From Gnetum montanum (Eukaryota > Streptophyta > Gnetopsida > Gnetales > Gnetaceae), in contig MNCI01007634.1 of assembly GCA_015680685.1 (NCBI GenBank), positions 577,788 to 641,787 on the forward strand: DNA of 64,000 bases. The letters are read 5' to 3'. Numbering within the stretch: position 1 is the stretch's first letter; each line of letters starts with the position of its first letter. The notes under the pieces were generated by a model. The model made no database searches, had not been told where the DNA came from, and was given only the letters and a program-made list of their open reading frames with translations. The position numbers and the translations under genes were made by a program. This document shows positions 1-10,660 of this stretch, piece by piece.

Positions 1-1076
1 CCCCAACTATAAAAAGAGAAAAATAATGCAAAAAGAGGTTGAATTGGGGCTAAAAACAAGTACATATGCCTAGCATTTCATTTAAATAAAATATAATTTA
101 AATTTGTCTTCTTGCTTGTTGTGGTGCCAATAGGCAATCTTGTCTTTTTCTTCCTTTGCTTTTCTTGTTGAAGGACTTTGGCATGACACATTATCTCTTA
201 ACACAAAAATAATTCATTCACTAATAGAACATGATTAGAGGCAATTTGCATCCATTACTCTAATTCCTCTATAAATATGTCAAAAGGGTAGGGGACAAAG
301 GATAACCTTGTTTAGCTCCTACTAAATTGTTGATAATTGTTCCTTCTCTAATAAGATTATCTTCAGTAAGAATGCTAATTGTCTTATAGATTCTTTTAGC
401 AACTGAAAGGAGATCATGTGGAATGGTAATGCTATTTCTTCCAAAGTTTATATTGGAAATAAAATCATAAGCCTTGGAAAAATCAACAAAACATATAAAA
501 GTCCTATGGTTGGGACTTTTTGCTTTCCTCACACAGCACAAAGTTATCATATGGTCTATAGTAGAATGATTCCTCTTGAAGCCTGTTTGTGACTGAGCAC
601 GAAGACCTTGCATTTTTGCCCATGAACTAATTTTATTCTTCAAAATAGTGCCTAGAAGCTTAGTGAAAACTTAATTGATTGCAATCAATTAGTAATTATT
701 AAGATCTGTCCTATCTTCCTTTTTGAAAAGCAAGACTACTTGACTAGAACACCAAGAACAATCCAAACCATGTTGAAGCACTTTATTAAGAAGTTGCAAG
801 TTGCTTTTCACATTAACAGACCATCCCATGTAGGAAGCTTTGCATATAATCCATTAACATCGGCACCTTTCCCAGAAGATAACCTTTAAACTTTTGCAAA
901 AACGTCATCAAGGGATAACTCAAGAACACTGGAGTTATCTTGCACAACAAGGGGAGCCTCTTGATTAAGAAGGCTATTGAAGAAAGTTTGAATAGTAGAT
1001 AAAGAAAAATCTCAACCATTTTGCTATTTGTCTTGGAAGAAATTCTAAAAGTTTTTTGAATTAGATTTGAGCTCAC
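1..1076 (-). pseudogene. LINE ORF2 reverse transcriptase remnant
   Basis: Minus-strand RT blocks appear in order. KEDRTDLNNY and FTKLLGTILKNKISSWA lie at about 760-640. QSQTGFKRNHSTIDHM follows near 600-560, and VDFSKAYDF near 490-465 holds the first catalytic Asp of the palm. GAKQGYPLSPTLL is near 310-270. The fragment after 269 loses frame, so the YxDD segment is not readable. The longest open stretch is 124 codons (269-643). It would have copied the element's RNA during insertion and is now inactive. Confidence 0.75.
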
Positions 1077-1459
1077 TAATCATTATTTCCTACTATTCTT
1101 TGATGAACTTCCTTTTTAAAAATCAAATAAGCTTTCTGTAATTCTTTAGCATTGAAACATCAAAATGTGAAGCTAATACATCTTTACGAGCTGTCAAACA
1201 ATCCACATTAAACTAAGGTATTCTACAAGCAGGCTTCTTTTAATCTACACTTAAGCAATTGAGGACAAAAGACCATTAGTAAAATCTAGCTCATTGTCAT
1301 TGTTGACCAATATATTAGTCACTTTTGTTTGAAAATCCTGACAAAGGTTTTCTATGAGATGACAAGTGTTGCATTTCTTGTAGTGAATATGATGAATTGA
1401 AGCAAGAATAGTGAATTTCATATAATGATGAAGAGATTTTGGGAGTTTTTCTCCCACTT

Positions 1460-2170
1460 GAAAGTTTTTACCACATCTATATTATCATAAGTAGACAAGA
1501 GAAGATCAATGTAAGGGTTACATTGGTACCTAGTAAAGATGAAATGAGAGGAGGAAGAAAATTTGCTGATGCCATTAAGGTTAAAAAAATCAAAGTAGTG
1601 ACCCCATTCTAAGAAATAAATACCCCTCTGACTTGTAACATGATCAACAAAAAATCAAAGCAACTAAAAAGAGCTTGTTATTGAACTTTAATTGAGGATT
1701 CCAAACAAGTGTTTGAATATGATTTTGTCAAACACAAGCATTAAAATCTCCCCAAAGAAAAACTTTATGAAGCCTGGAGAATTTTGCAATATCTTGGTCC
1801 AAGTACTAAAAGGGATGCTCTTGTGAAAGATTAGCATAATTGTAAATAGAAGAATCTCTCAGAGCAAAATAAGAAAAAGAAATATAAAGAACCTTTAAAA
1901 TGCCTTGAACTTTAACCCACAAATATTGGTCATTATCATCAACTTTGTGCACCTTAATGGAATGATCTTTGGACTTTTTAATTAAACAAGTAATACCACT
2001 AGAGGGTCTATCCTCACTTGGGGATGCTTATTTTCAATAGGAATGATATGAGAGCCTAGAATAAATACAAAAGGAGAATTTTTTTCTTCCCATGTTTCAA
2101 CAAAAATAAACAGATCAAAATCACTGAAGAAATTACGAGCATCTAAAGCAGCAACTTTATTAGCCAATGA
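1460..2170 (-). pseudogene. LINE ORF2 endonuclease remnant
   Basis: The minus frame starting near 2167 reads SLANKVAALDARNFF then DLFIFVETW. This matches the start of LINE apurinic-type endonucleases, where an Asn-containing segment is followed by D-I-x-x-x-x-E-T. The E of VETW would be the catalytic glutamate. Further along (around 1760) a motif like FFGEILMLVFD sits where LLGDFNA is expected. Stops and frameshifts are frequent after 1982. It belongs with the RT that follows at 1076-1. Confidence 0.5.
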
Positions 2171-3140
2171 GCTGTCAACATTAAAGAAACCACATGTAAT
2201 AGAAGAAAGTCCCTATTTTGAGGGATTTTCTTCTCATTGATGATTGCAACATATTTATAGTACAAGTAAACAATTTTAGTTTCAATATGATCTTGTTTAA
2301 CTTTTTGCCATTTTTCCTGCTTTTTTGCATACTTTTTTTTGATCAAGTCTTCATTAATCCAAATCTTTTGTTTTTTCAAGCTACTTCCGTTGTTCCAAAC
2401 CTTATCTCTTTCACACCAATCAGCAAATTTAACAATAATCTGCTAAGGTTTATCCCTCTTAGGACCAAGTCTGTTTGCACTAATAACCGGGGTAGAAATG
2501 TGCATTTGTTTCATAAAGAAATTTGACATGACATGTAAAAGATCCTCATCCTATTCTTCAGGAATTCTCACAATTTGAAGATTCTGAATCTTGGCATGTT
2601 TTTCTTAATCTTCATGCATTTTCTTAGTAACTGCTTCTAAGCCTGAGTGAGCACTTGTTATTTTTGATTCAAGGGATTCTAACTTTAATGGTTGAATATC
2701 CATATTTGTCTGAACTTGAGTTGCTTCAACTTTTGACAATGAATTTTTCAACTTTACAATGGTTGGAATGGTTTGTACCCGTTTTACCATGGATTCCAAT
2801 TGCATAATCCTGGACGCCACAGAGTTTAAAGTTGTAACCATGTTATTCCATTCTTTTCATGAAATCATAAATCTTGCCATTGAAACCCTACTTCTTGTAT
2901 GTTCCCAAACTACTTGAACCAGAATATGTTGCTTTCTACTTGGCCATTGCATACGAATGGGTCAAAACCCTAGCAATTGCTGCTTTAAAAAATTTTCCAT
3001 TTGAGCCACTTGGATCAATGATCCACCATGAGGATTTTGATGCCAAATCTATGAGACACAAAATCACTGAATCCCAAGTCACTGAAACGCTGAAAGCCCA
3101 AATCAGATCTGTGATCCCTTCAATAGTATACTTGACTTTT
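2143..3140 (-). pseudogene. LINE ORF1 remnant (coiled coil plus L1 ORF1p-like nucleic-acid-binding region)
   Basis: The minus frame has a clean stretch at 2841-2605 that reads as a heptad-rich coiled coil (SRIMQLESMVKRV, LKLESLESKI). After one stop it continues into a region with the wording of animal-type L1 ORF1p: NLQIVRIPE, then SANRLGPKRDKP, IIVKFADWCERDKVW and INEDLIKKKYAKKQEKW, up to about 2143. Family knowledge: ORF1p of this type forms coiled-coil trimers and binds element RNA. I see no zinc knuckle, which most angiosperm L1 ORF1 proteins have. At least four stops interrupt the frame. Upstream in-frame sequence continues to about 3140 with further stops. Confidence 0.6.
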
Positions 3141-3160
3141 TGATTGACTTTCTGTTGAAA

Positions 3161-5716
3161 ATCAATAAACCATACAGTGATTGATATTTTTGGGATTCAC
3201 TTTAACTTTTGTTTCGTTTTGACAAACCTTTTGACACATAATAAAATGCTTACAAATTATACAATATCCTTGAAACGTAAAGAAATTTATAAAAGTGTGA
3301 CACATACAAGTATCCATCACTGCTTGCAATGTTGAATCTGATGTTTAGAAGTTGGAGCTTGAATGTTCAAAATAATGTTATGGCATATGTATTGTAAGGA
3401 TTTTACATTAGCTGCTCAATAATCATGAACCGTTATATCGAAATCTAATTTATAACATTTATTACTAAGCAAGATGTAATAAAAAACCAAAATAGAACTT
3501 GTAATGTGTTAAAGGTAAACCAAAAAGAAAAAAAGAAAAAAAGAAAAAAAAACCATGTTCATAAGATGTGTAGAAGACGTGTATTTTCAACTCTGTCATT
3601 AAGCTTATTAACATAAATACATACATATCCATATATGTATATGACTGATTATTATTTTTATATATTTTGATGTTGTCAGAAGTTCGGCACTGCTGCTCAG
3701 ATGACAAGGATAATGGGTCTAGTACTACCACAGAAAAAATGAATTTTGAAGACAAAAAATTCTCAAAGCATTTTTCTAGGAGGAATTGTACTACTAAGAT
3801 AAAAGATTTGACTACTAGGGGTTCACATCAACAGAAGAATGTACTGAATAGTTTGCAAAGGTTCGATACTAAATTTATTTTACTTTCCTGCAGATTGTAG
3901 TTTCATTGTTTTATTACTGTTGTTCCTTGTGCACTGCAGATTGTAGTGTATGGTGATAAAATAATTGGCTAGGTTTTCTGTGGATAATACATTTGGGATA
4001 TTTTATATTATACCGTCTAAGCACAAGAAAACACATTTTTAGACATTAACAGTTGTGGAACTTGCAGAAATGAAATGAACAAGATTAAATCTTACCATGC
4101 CTGTTAACTTCGAATTAATTGTTCTAACTCTTTCAAAGTGTAATATTTACTGGTTGCAATGAAAAAGCAATTTTTTTTTTCAAAAAACTTGTATGATGTA
4201 AACAGGCTTGATGATGGATAATGATTGGCCATGTTCAACTACCGTAAATCTGTAATAACAAAATCATCCTGTCTCTTATAAGAATTGGGAAGTAGAAACA
4301 TTCCAATGTGAATGTGCACAATGTAAAAATCAGCATTGCACAGATAGCATGAAGAATATCAGTTGATAGTAAAACGATGATGTGGACAGCCTATATAATT
4401 ACCTGATACAAAATTGTAGGTTGGCTTCAACATCCTGTATCTTATCCAATGCAGCCAACAACTTGTCAACAGATCAGATATCTTCAACACACCTTGACAA
4501 TCCACTGTATATTAAATCTAGCTTATAGTGTTTAGTGGACTGTCAGAGTGATAACACTGTATGAAATGTTGCAAGAGTTCACACAACTAACAAACATGTT
4601 ATTTCACTCAATGTTCGAGATCCTTTATTCTTATTCTGAAATGTATGTCTCACTATTGAAATGATCAGCTAGGGCATCTTTATGTAGGTCTAAATTGGAT
4701 TCAAGTCTCAAGTCCAGTTCTTCTTGAGCTTATTTTAGTCATTATTATTACTAATTTCATTAATGTAAATACATCAATATGCAGTGTAGACATATACTTC
4801 ATTATATAGAAACCATCACAAGACATGTCCTCTCTCTGTTGGAATTCCAATTCATTCAAAGGTATTTGTAACCATTCCTCTGTTGGCTGATTGCATAAGG
4901 GACAAGGCATTTACTGTCTGTATTTAACAAGATTCAAATTACTTGCTTAGCAGAATCATTAAAGATCACAGGCAGTACCTCAAGCACCCCAAAATCATTG
5001 GCACTTGATCACCAACCAAAGAATTTGCTCATATAATGATCCTTTTCTTTGGGGATTGAGTTAGGATGTTTTGTGATGTGCTTTTGAATATTTTCTGTGT
5101 CTGGTTTATTGGTGTGACTGTGTTCTGAGCATGAATATGGCTGACTATGACTTGAATTGAAGTTATTAAATAAAAGTTTTATTTCCAGGTTGTTTATTTA
5201 GTATTTCTTTTTGGCCTTGGCAATTTATGAAGGATAAAACCATAACATGAATGGTTGATTGCATCAGTGCATTTTTGCATGCTCTGAATTTTTTAGGTTG
5301 AAATGAAAAGAAATTAGACTGATATATTCAAAGAAAAAGGTGATAACAGGTGATTCATTGCTATTTTATAAATTTGAATGTGTATAAATGAAATTAGAAA
5401 GGAGAGGAACCTGACCTATGAATCAGGATGATTGCTTTACTTTTTTTAATGATAGAAGGTCACATGATGACTTTTCAATGCTCATAAGATGATACAGCAC
5501 TAGTTGTATCACAGAGCGCTTACAGGAGAAGGTATTCCTTGGTTTGATTCTTTGAGTTTATGTTTTCCTTGACTCTTGCTCATGAAGCTTTCACCTATTA
5601 TACGCTTTGATTTTATTTTATTATACTCTTTGATTTTATTTTATTTTATTCTTGTATGGAAGAATTCTGGTGAAATAATAAGTGAGACTTCCTAGTTTTA
5701 AAATAATAAGTGAGAC
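3161..5716. other. AT-rich stretch without a recognised gene
   Basis: No long frame with a recognisable domain on either strand. It contains an A-rich run with AAAG units (about 3523-3553). One possible orphan exon lies at 3680-3860: acceptor-like TTGTCAG before it, a Ser/Lys-rich open frame, and CAAAG then GT after it. Its end phase does not join the PWWP gene exon at 14862. A 69-codon minus frame at 4701-4910 begins MPCPLCNQ but matches nothing I know. Confidence 0.4.
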
Positions 5717-5949
5717 CGCGCTCATGAGCATAGTGCCCGGCAATGGCTGCGAGGGGGGCGTTGCCCATACCTCATGCTAGGTATTAACAGCGACTGTTCT
5801 TGGGGCCGCCTTCGCCGGCACATCCGCCGAACCTCGGCTCAGTGCCACCCTGATGCCGGCACTTCCTCCGATGACCGGACAAGAAGGCAGGCAGCCATGT
5901 AGGGCCTCCAGCAGGCTGCCGGTTTCATGGACACGGAGGAGCACCGCAN
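5717..5949. other. GC-rich island abutting the assembly gap
   Basis: Base composition changes sharply at about 5717: the next 230 bases are visibly GC-rich (CCGCC, GCCGG, GGGGGGCG) inside AT-rich DNA. No conserved protein frame is evident. The run ends at the N gap, and AT-rich sequence with a poly-A run resumes on the other side. Possible sources are a transferred organellar (mitochondrial) fragment, a foreign or mis-assembled sequence, or part of a GC-rich element whose centre could not be assembled. Confidence 0.6.
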
Positions 5950-6233
5950 NNNNNNNNNNNNNNNNNNNNNNNNNNNNNNNNNNNNNNNNNNNNNNNNNNN
6001 NNNNNNNNNNNNNNNNNNNNNNNNNNNNNNNNNNNNNNNNNNNNNNNNNNNNNNNNNNNNNNNNNNNNNNNNNNNNNNNNNNNNNNNNNNNNNNNNNNNN
6101 NNNNNNNNNNNNNNNNNNNNNNNNNNNNNNNNNNNNNNNNNNNNNNNNNNNNNNNNNNNNNNNNNNNNNNNNNNNNNNNNNNNNNNNNNNNNNNNNNNNN
6201 NNNNNNNNNNNNNNNNNNNNNNNNNNNNNNNNN
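5950..6233. other. Assembly gap (284 N)
   Basis: A run of N with unknown content. Any frame drawn across it is meaningless. Confidence 1.
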
Positions 6234-6423
6234 TCAAAAAAAAAAAAAATGATTTTAAGTGCATATTTTATTATCTTAGGAGGAATTGAATCTCAGTCCT
6301 CTTAGTTAGAAGAGTTAGATGTCTATTTTTTCTTTAATGGGTGGCTTTAGGAAAGATTGAACTTGAGGCCTGACTTTGGATCTGTAAAAAGAATGTAACT
6401 GCCAAAGAAAGCTAGTTACGTAA

Positions 6424-6682
6424 GGGCCTGTTTGGTTGGGTGAATCTGAAGATGTTGAATTGCTGGAGATGCTGAGTTTACGGATTCTTGAATCTAAGCA
6501 GATTACACCTCCATTGGTGACGGTGAAATCAAAAAAATAAAAGAAATGGTGGGCCTAACATAAATATGAAGATTAATATGCGTAAACCTCAATGGAATTA
6601 AGTAAAACCAAATAGTTTCCTAAATATAATGGGTAGACTTTACTGATCCAGCAGCTAGAGAATCATGCAACCAAACACGCCC
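6424..6682. mobile_element. Tourist-like (PIF/Harbinger) MITE, 259 bp
   Basis: The left end starts GGGCCTGTTTGGTTG. The right end, reverse-complemented, starts GGGCGTGTTTGGTTG, which is 14 of 15 identical, and the similarity runs on weakly for about 24 bp. Trinucleotide TAA flanks both ends (6421-6423 and 6683-6685), the target duplication expected of Tourist-like elements. There is no coding capacity, so it would have relied on a PIF/Harbinger transposase from elsewhere. Both ends are well preserved. Confidence 0.8.
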
Positions 6683-6744
6683 TAAAGAAACTGAAACTGA
6701 AATGTGAGTGAATAAATAGAGGGCAGGCAGAGCAAAAACGGGGA

Positions 6745-6800
6745 AGGAGAGAGAGAGAGGAGGAGGAGGACAACAAAGGAAAGGAAAGGAAGAGTAGAAA
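6745..6800 (+). repeat. GA-rich purine tract
   Basis: A run of GAGAGA, GGAGGAGGA and GGAAA units. Such tracts are common in plant 5' leaders and promoters, and an A/T-rich AATAAATA lies about 30 bp upstream (6711-6718). I see no ATG-initiated frame after it, so promoter status is only a guess. Confidence 0.35.
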
Positions 6801-6818
6801 AGAGGATTAAAGTAACAT

Positions 6819-6884
6819 CAACAACTACAATAATAAGGGACACATCTTCAACAACTACAGTAATAAGGGACACATCTTCAACAA
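6819..6884 (+). repeat. Tandem repeat, 30-bp unit, two full copies plus a partial
   Basis: The unit CAACAACTAC-AATAATAAGG-GACACATCTT occurs at 6819-6848 and again at 6849-6878 with one change (A to G), then CAACAA starts a third copy. The unit length is a multiple of three and the plus frame through it stays open, but no start codon or domain supports a protein. Confidence 0.85.
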
Positions 6885-6949
6885 CAAAAAGGAACAAGTG
6901 GCCATTTAAAAGGGGGTTTGGAAGACTAAACAAGGTGGACGCATAGTTT

Positions 6950-7680
6950 CTCTCTTGTTTTACTTGTGGTTGAAGTATGATTTTATTTTTAGAATTCTTT
7001 CACCATCTTAAATGCTTTCTGAATCAGATTTTTTTTTATCTATGACATTTTGGATTGTTGAATCCTGATTTTTGTGGATCTCTCCACCTGTCCTTGCACT
7101 CTCAAACCTAAATGACATGGATGAGAGTTGTTTTTTCATGATAGACTTGGAAACATCTATAAAGATTTTGGGCAGTTTGACATAAAGATTTGTCAACAGG
7201 GGCAAGAGATCCCTAATATGGGGATTGGTACCATTGGCAAAAAGCAGATGTATCTGGACCCATCTTGATTTTGAAGATCTTGAAATGAATTTCTAAGAGT
7301 TGTCATTATGGTGATTTCTCAGGTTTGACCTTGATTTTCTGTGCATGGAACTGATCTTGGATTTCTCTTTTTTTTTTTTTCACCAATTTGTGGAATTCTT
7401 AACCCTATATGAAACCTCCTCAGTTCTGATTTAATTATCTTTCTACAATTCATTGACCAGAGGGGCTAATCAACAAAAAATTAATTTAAAATGTTTTCTA
7501 GTTACAAATTTTCATTATATGATTTTGTTGAATTATTACCTGTGGAAATTTTGAAAATCTATATGGATGACTTGAGCAACTTTCATATATCTTTTCTTTT
7601 GAGATGGGTTGGCTGATATGCTGCATAAACAACTTGGTGGTTGAGACCGCTTTCACTTGTGGGTTGCAGTAAGGTTACGT
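6950..7680. other. No recognised feature
   Basis: AT-rich DNA with poly-T runs (7027-7035, 7369-7380). A 65-codon minus frame at 7008-7205 has no domain I recognise. Confidence 0.4.
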
Positions 7681-7739
7681 AGGTGGTTGAGATTGATCTA
7701 GGTTTGTAGCCTACGTTGAAGGAGGTGTATAAGAAATGC

Positions 7740-8430
7740 TCGGTTGGTAACCCATGAAGATTCTCTCTTGAAATTGCAGTGAGTAGGGTACCCCCTAAAA
7801 AAAAATACCCTGCAAGATATTATCCCTGGGAGGAGTGTGATATTGTTTGCCTGTAGGAGAACAAATTGCAGGCTACGAAGGCCCATCTTCTGCGATGGGT
7901 GGGGTGGCAGACACAAATGGTGCCTAGTCTAGGAAAAGCAGGAGGGTTAGCTGTTCTAGCAAAGAGGCTGTTCGGGCCAGTCGACTCCTCGTGATGGAGT
8001 ATTATGGTGCAACTTTAGGAGGGCAACATATGGCCTACAAATTTCTATGGTGCTCAAAGATGGGAGGAACTGTTGCAGGAATTGAGGCGGATTGTTGCAT
8101 TGGTTGACTTGAGGCGATGGATTGTGATTGGCAATTTTAATCAACGCCTGTACACTTGTTAGAAAATGGGTCTTGATATGATGCAACCATTGGGCAGTAG
8201 ATAGTCTTTGGATTTCTTGTAGGAACATGATTTAGTCGATGTGGAGATCACTGGATGCAAGTAGACTTGGAGCAATCGTTGGAGGGGAAAAGATCATGTA
8301 CTGTCTCGGATTGACCATGTGTGGATTAGTACCCACATTGTGATGGAATCTGAGATATAGGTGGTGGGGAAAGAGAGATTGGTGTCAGACCACCGGTCCC
8401 TTTGTTGTTAGGTGGGTAGGCTGACTAGGC
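7740..8430 (+). pseudogene. L1-type LINE endonuclease remnant
   Basis: In shifting plus frames the endonuclease blocks appear in order. ECDIVCL followed by ENKLQ lies near 7835-7870, matching D-I-V-C-L-Q-E-T-K. GGLAVLAKRL is near 7945. RRWIVIGNFNQ near 8115-8145 corresponds to the catalytic IVIGDFN, with Asp replaced by Asn. EHDLVDVEITG (about 8224), TWSNRW and RIDHVWIST (about 8300) and VSDHRSL (about 8383-8403) match the C-terminal block that ends in the catalytic SDH. Stops occur throughout, so it is inactive. Confidence 0.7.
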
Positions 8431-8535
8431 CATGGGCTTCACCATTTTAGTTTGAGCAATCTTGGTTGGTAAAGCCATGACTTAGGCTAATGGTAATGGG
8501 GATTTGGGTAGTCTATAATGCAGATATGGTGATGG

Positions 8536-8970
8536 GTGTTGGCAGCTTCGAGGGAGGGGTCAACTATGTCGGCACTAGAGATGGTGGGGGTTCGAGATGA
8601 GCTTGAGGCAACTAATTTTCAGATCCGACACCTTGAGGCGGAAAAGGCACTGCTGGAGATGGCGGCGGAGGAGACATGGGCAATCAAGATTACATTTGAA
8701 GCCAAGGCGATGGAGGAAGCTACGGAGCAGGCGAGGAGGGCAGAGAGGTACGTTTGGAAGGCTAGGTGGGCAGCTTAGGAGTAGGAGTTTGCCCATCGGT
8801 TGAGTGCGGTAGAGCAAGAACTGGTGGAACCAGGAAAGGAATTTCAATGTGCTCTGGATCTGAAAGAGTCGGCCCTGAGGGCTACTTTGGAAGATTCTTT
8901 GTGGGAGCAAGTACGGGCTGAGTTGCTGCTTGGTAAGCAGCATAATGCAGAGCGGGAGCAAGCCGAGTAA
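8536..8970 (+). pseudogene. Glu/Ala-rich coiled-coil frame, origin unknown
   Basis: An open plus frame of 80 codons (8536-8778) runs through two stops and on to about 8970. It is rich in E, A, R and L with heptad spacing (RDELEATNFQIRHLEAEKAL, then SALRATLEDSLWEQVRAEL). The codons are GC-richer than the surroundings. Coiled coils of this sort occur in gag-like and accessory ORFs of plant mobile elements, but no specific family can be named. An 187-codon frame on the opposite strand is a shadow of the GC bias. Confidence 0.45.
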
Positions 8971-9639
8971 GAGGAGTGGAGCAATAGGAGGTGGAGCAAC
9001 TCCAATAGTAGATGGATTGTGTGCATGAGCATGGGCTTCAAATGTGGCTGTGGTTAAGTGTCCCTGCGAAATTATGGACATTTGTTGTAATGTGCTGTTT
9101 GGGGGGGGGGGGGTTTGCGGGGTGCGCTCCGTAGACACATTCGGTGAACTATGACAAAGCTATACCTGGATGGAAAGGGTACAACAATGGATTGCACACA
9201 TGAGGCCGAGGCTACTAAAGAGTTCCAACAAGCTACGACTTTTGTGGATACAAAACAACATCGGCTGGTGTTGGATACTATGCATGCCTAGGAATAGGCA
9301 AGATGTCCTTGTCTATGGTTATCAAGAAGACTCTAGCATAGAGTCGTGGGTGGGAAGGGGGACAGGTCTTGGTGGGGACTTGTTTGCCCCATGGTCGTTT
9401 TTGTTGGTTTCAGGGTGTAGGGTTATTAGGTCGTTTCTTACCTTATTGTGAAGTTTCTTCTTGCGCTACTTGAGTGTTGGAAGATGGCTTGGGGGGAGTG
9501 GATTATGTTATGGGAACTTTTGGATCTGGGGGAGGATTAACCCCATGTGGTCTTTTGTGGTTGGAATGGATTCCCGCTTTGTACACATTTTACTTTAATA
9601 TAATTTTGCCTGAATTTTTCTCGAAAAAAATATGCGATG

Positions 9640-9990
9640 CAATCATGGTTGATATGAGGGACAAGGTTGATGAGACTGTATCGATGAGGAAACCTCACAT
9701 GATACAAATAAAATTTTAAAACATGATAGACAAATTTACACTTTCCATTATGTTGAGTTTTCACTAGGACAAGCAAGAGTTGTAGCATGATGTACATGGA
9801 AGGTTCTGTAAAGAACCACAAGAAGTTGCAAGTGGTGCATTTGAGTAAGCATTGATTAATCAAGGCCTGCTAGAGGACTTGGAGGATTATGATTACCTTG
9901 AACTGAAGGAATTTAACTACATTTCTCATCATATACAAGAGTTTTGTGACTTGATTGTAGAGAGAGAGAGTTTGAACATATCATTATAAG
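9640..9990. other. No recognised feature
   Basis: AT-rich sequence. The open minus frame at 9537-9863 has no recognisable domain and spans the LINE tail. Confidence 0.35.
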
Positions 9991-10104
9991 AGGGATGTAG
10001 GTCCAACACCATTGAGCTCTCATGAATTTGAGTTGAATAATCCCAATAGCAAGAAGCCCATGTATTCTACTCCATGGGGTCCCAACTCTACTAGCTATGG
10101 ACAA

Positions 10105-10660
10105 AATATATCATTCTTCAATTGTCTTTATCCTTCACTTAATGATCTACCACTATCCCTATTTCATTTCTAAAGTTGTCTCTTCCTCCATAGTAAAAGA
10201 GCTTAAATCCTTCACCAATGTAATTTTCTTTCTTTCCCTTTCATCTAGTTTCCTGTAAGCAAATTATATCGACTCTTTTCCTCTTTATCAAATTCATAAG
10301 GTTATTGGTCTTCATTGTCAGTGAGCCAATGTTTGATGTAGTCATCCTAAATTGTTGGTGCCTCTCATGGATCTTATGTTGGGCTAGCTTCTTTACCAAT
10401 ACTTGTCCAAGATGATGTGGAAACCCTTGCATATTTGACACAACAAGTAGGCATTGTTGTTGTGTGTTGCTTCCGTTTAATGTCCTAGTAAGCCTATGCT
10501 CATTTCTCATCGCAATTGAGCCCTTCCATTGCTGTTTGTCACATTTGGGAAATGCCCTACTAGAAGGAATATACAAAACCTTTGATTTATCACATATATA
10601 GATTAAAATGAAATCACTCATTGTGGAATGACTTTATTTACCCACATAATATCAGTTTGA
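10105..10660 (-). pseudogene. RTE-clade LINE endonuclease remnant
   Basis: The minus frame 10621-10241 is open for 126 codons and ends TTSNIGSLTMK, NLIKRKRVDIICLQETR. This is the hallmark start of RTE-clade endonucleases (W-N-[VI]-G-S-L-T-G-K...R-R-V-D-I-x-C-L-Q-E-T-K). After a stop it continues KGKKENYIGEGFKLFYYGG and NEIGIVVD to about 10105. The Glu of QET is kept. The rest of the endonuclease and the RT are missing here. The upstream part of the frame has no assignable domain. Confidence 0.75.

Larger units (their letters stand above)
1..3160 (-). mobile_element. Decayed LINE (non-LTR retrotransposon), running off the left edge
   Basis: Read on the minus strand, this segment gives the order of a complete LINE: an ORF1 with coiled coil and RNA-binding-like part (about 3140-2143), an endonuclease (about 2170-1460) and a reverse transcriptase (about 1076-1 and beyond the window). 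All frames carry stops and frameshifts, so it is dead. The RT wording (GFKRNHSTIDHM, CFVDFSKAYDF, GAKQGYPLSPTLL) resembles LINE RTs of mosses, ferns and other non-angiosperm plants more than the common angiosperm L1 type; that placement is from memory of the families. The 3' end lies outside the window, so no tail or target duplication can be checked. Confidence 0.8.
7690..9632 (+). mobile_element. LINE-derived segment: endonuclease, coiled-coil frame and A-ended 3' tail
   Basis: Plus strand. A decayed endonuclease (7740-8430) is followed by a coiled-coil frame (8536-8970). A 3' end follows at 9560-9632, reading as a typical LINE or processed-RNA tail: a pyrimidine-rich end, TTTAATATAA, then CGAAAAAAAT. 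No RT blocks are present between them. Either an internal deletion joined unrelated parts, or LINE machinery mobilised a chimeric RNA. I see no clear target duplication. Confidence 0.5.

Noticed and set aside
3523-3553. The A-rich run as a LINE tail for the minus-strand element
   Set aside because: On the minus strand it is a T run at the 5' side of the LINE, so it cannot be that element's 3' tail.
5839-6305. Long open frames across 5839-6305 on both strands
   Set aside because: They consist mostly of N from the assembly gap, so the open length is an artefact.
8575-9138. 187-codon minus frame, Leu/Pro-rich
   Set aside because: It is the shadow of the GC-richer coiled-coil frame on the plus strand. 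It has no domain and an unlikely composition.
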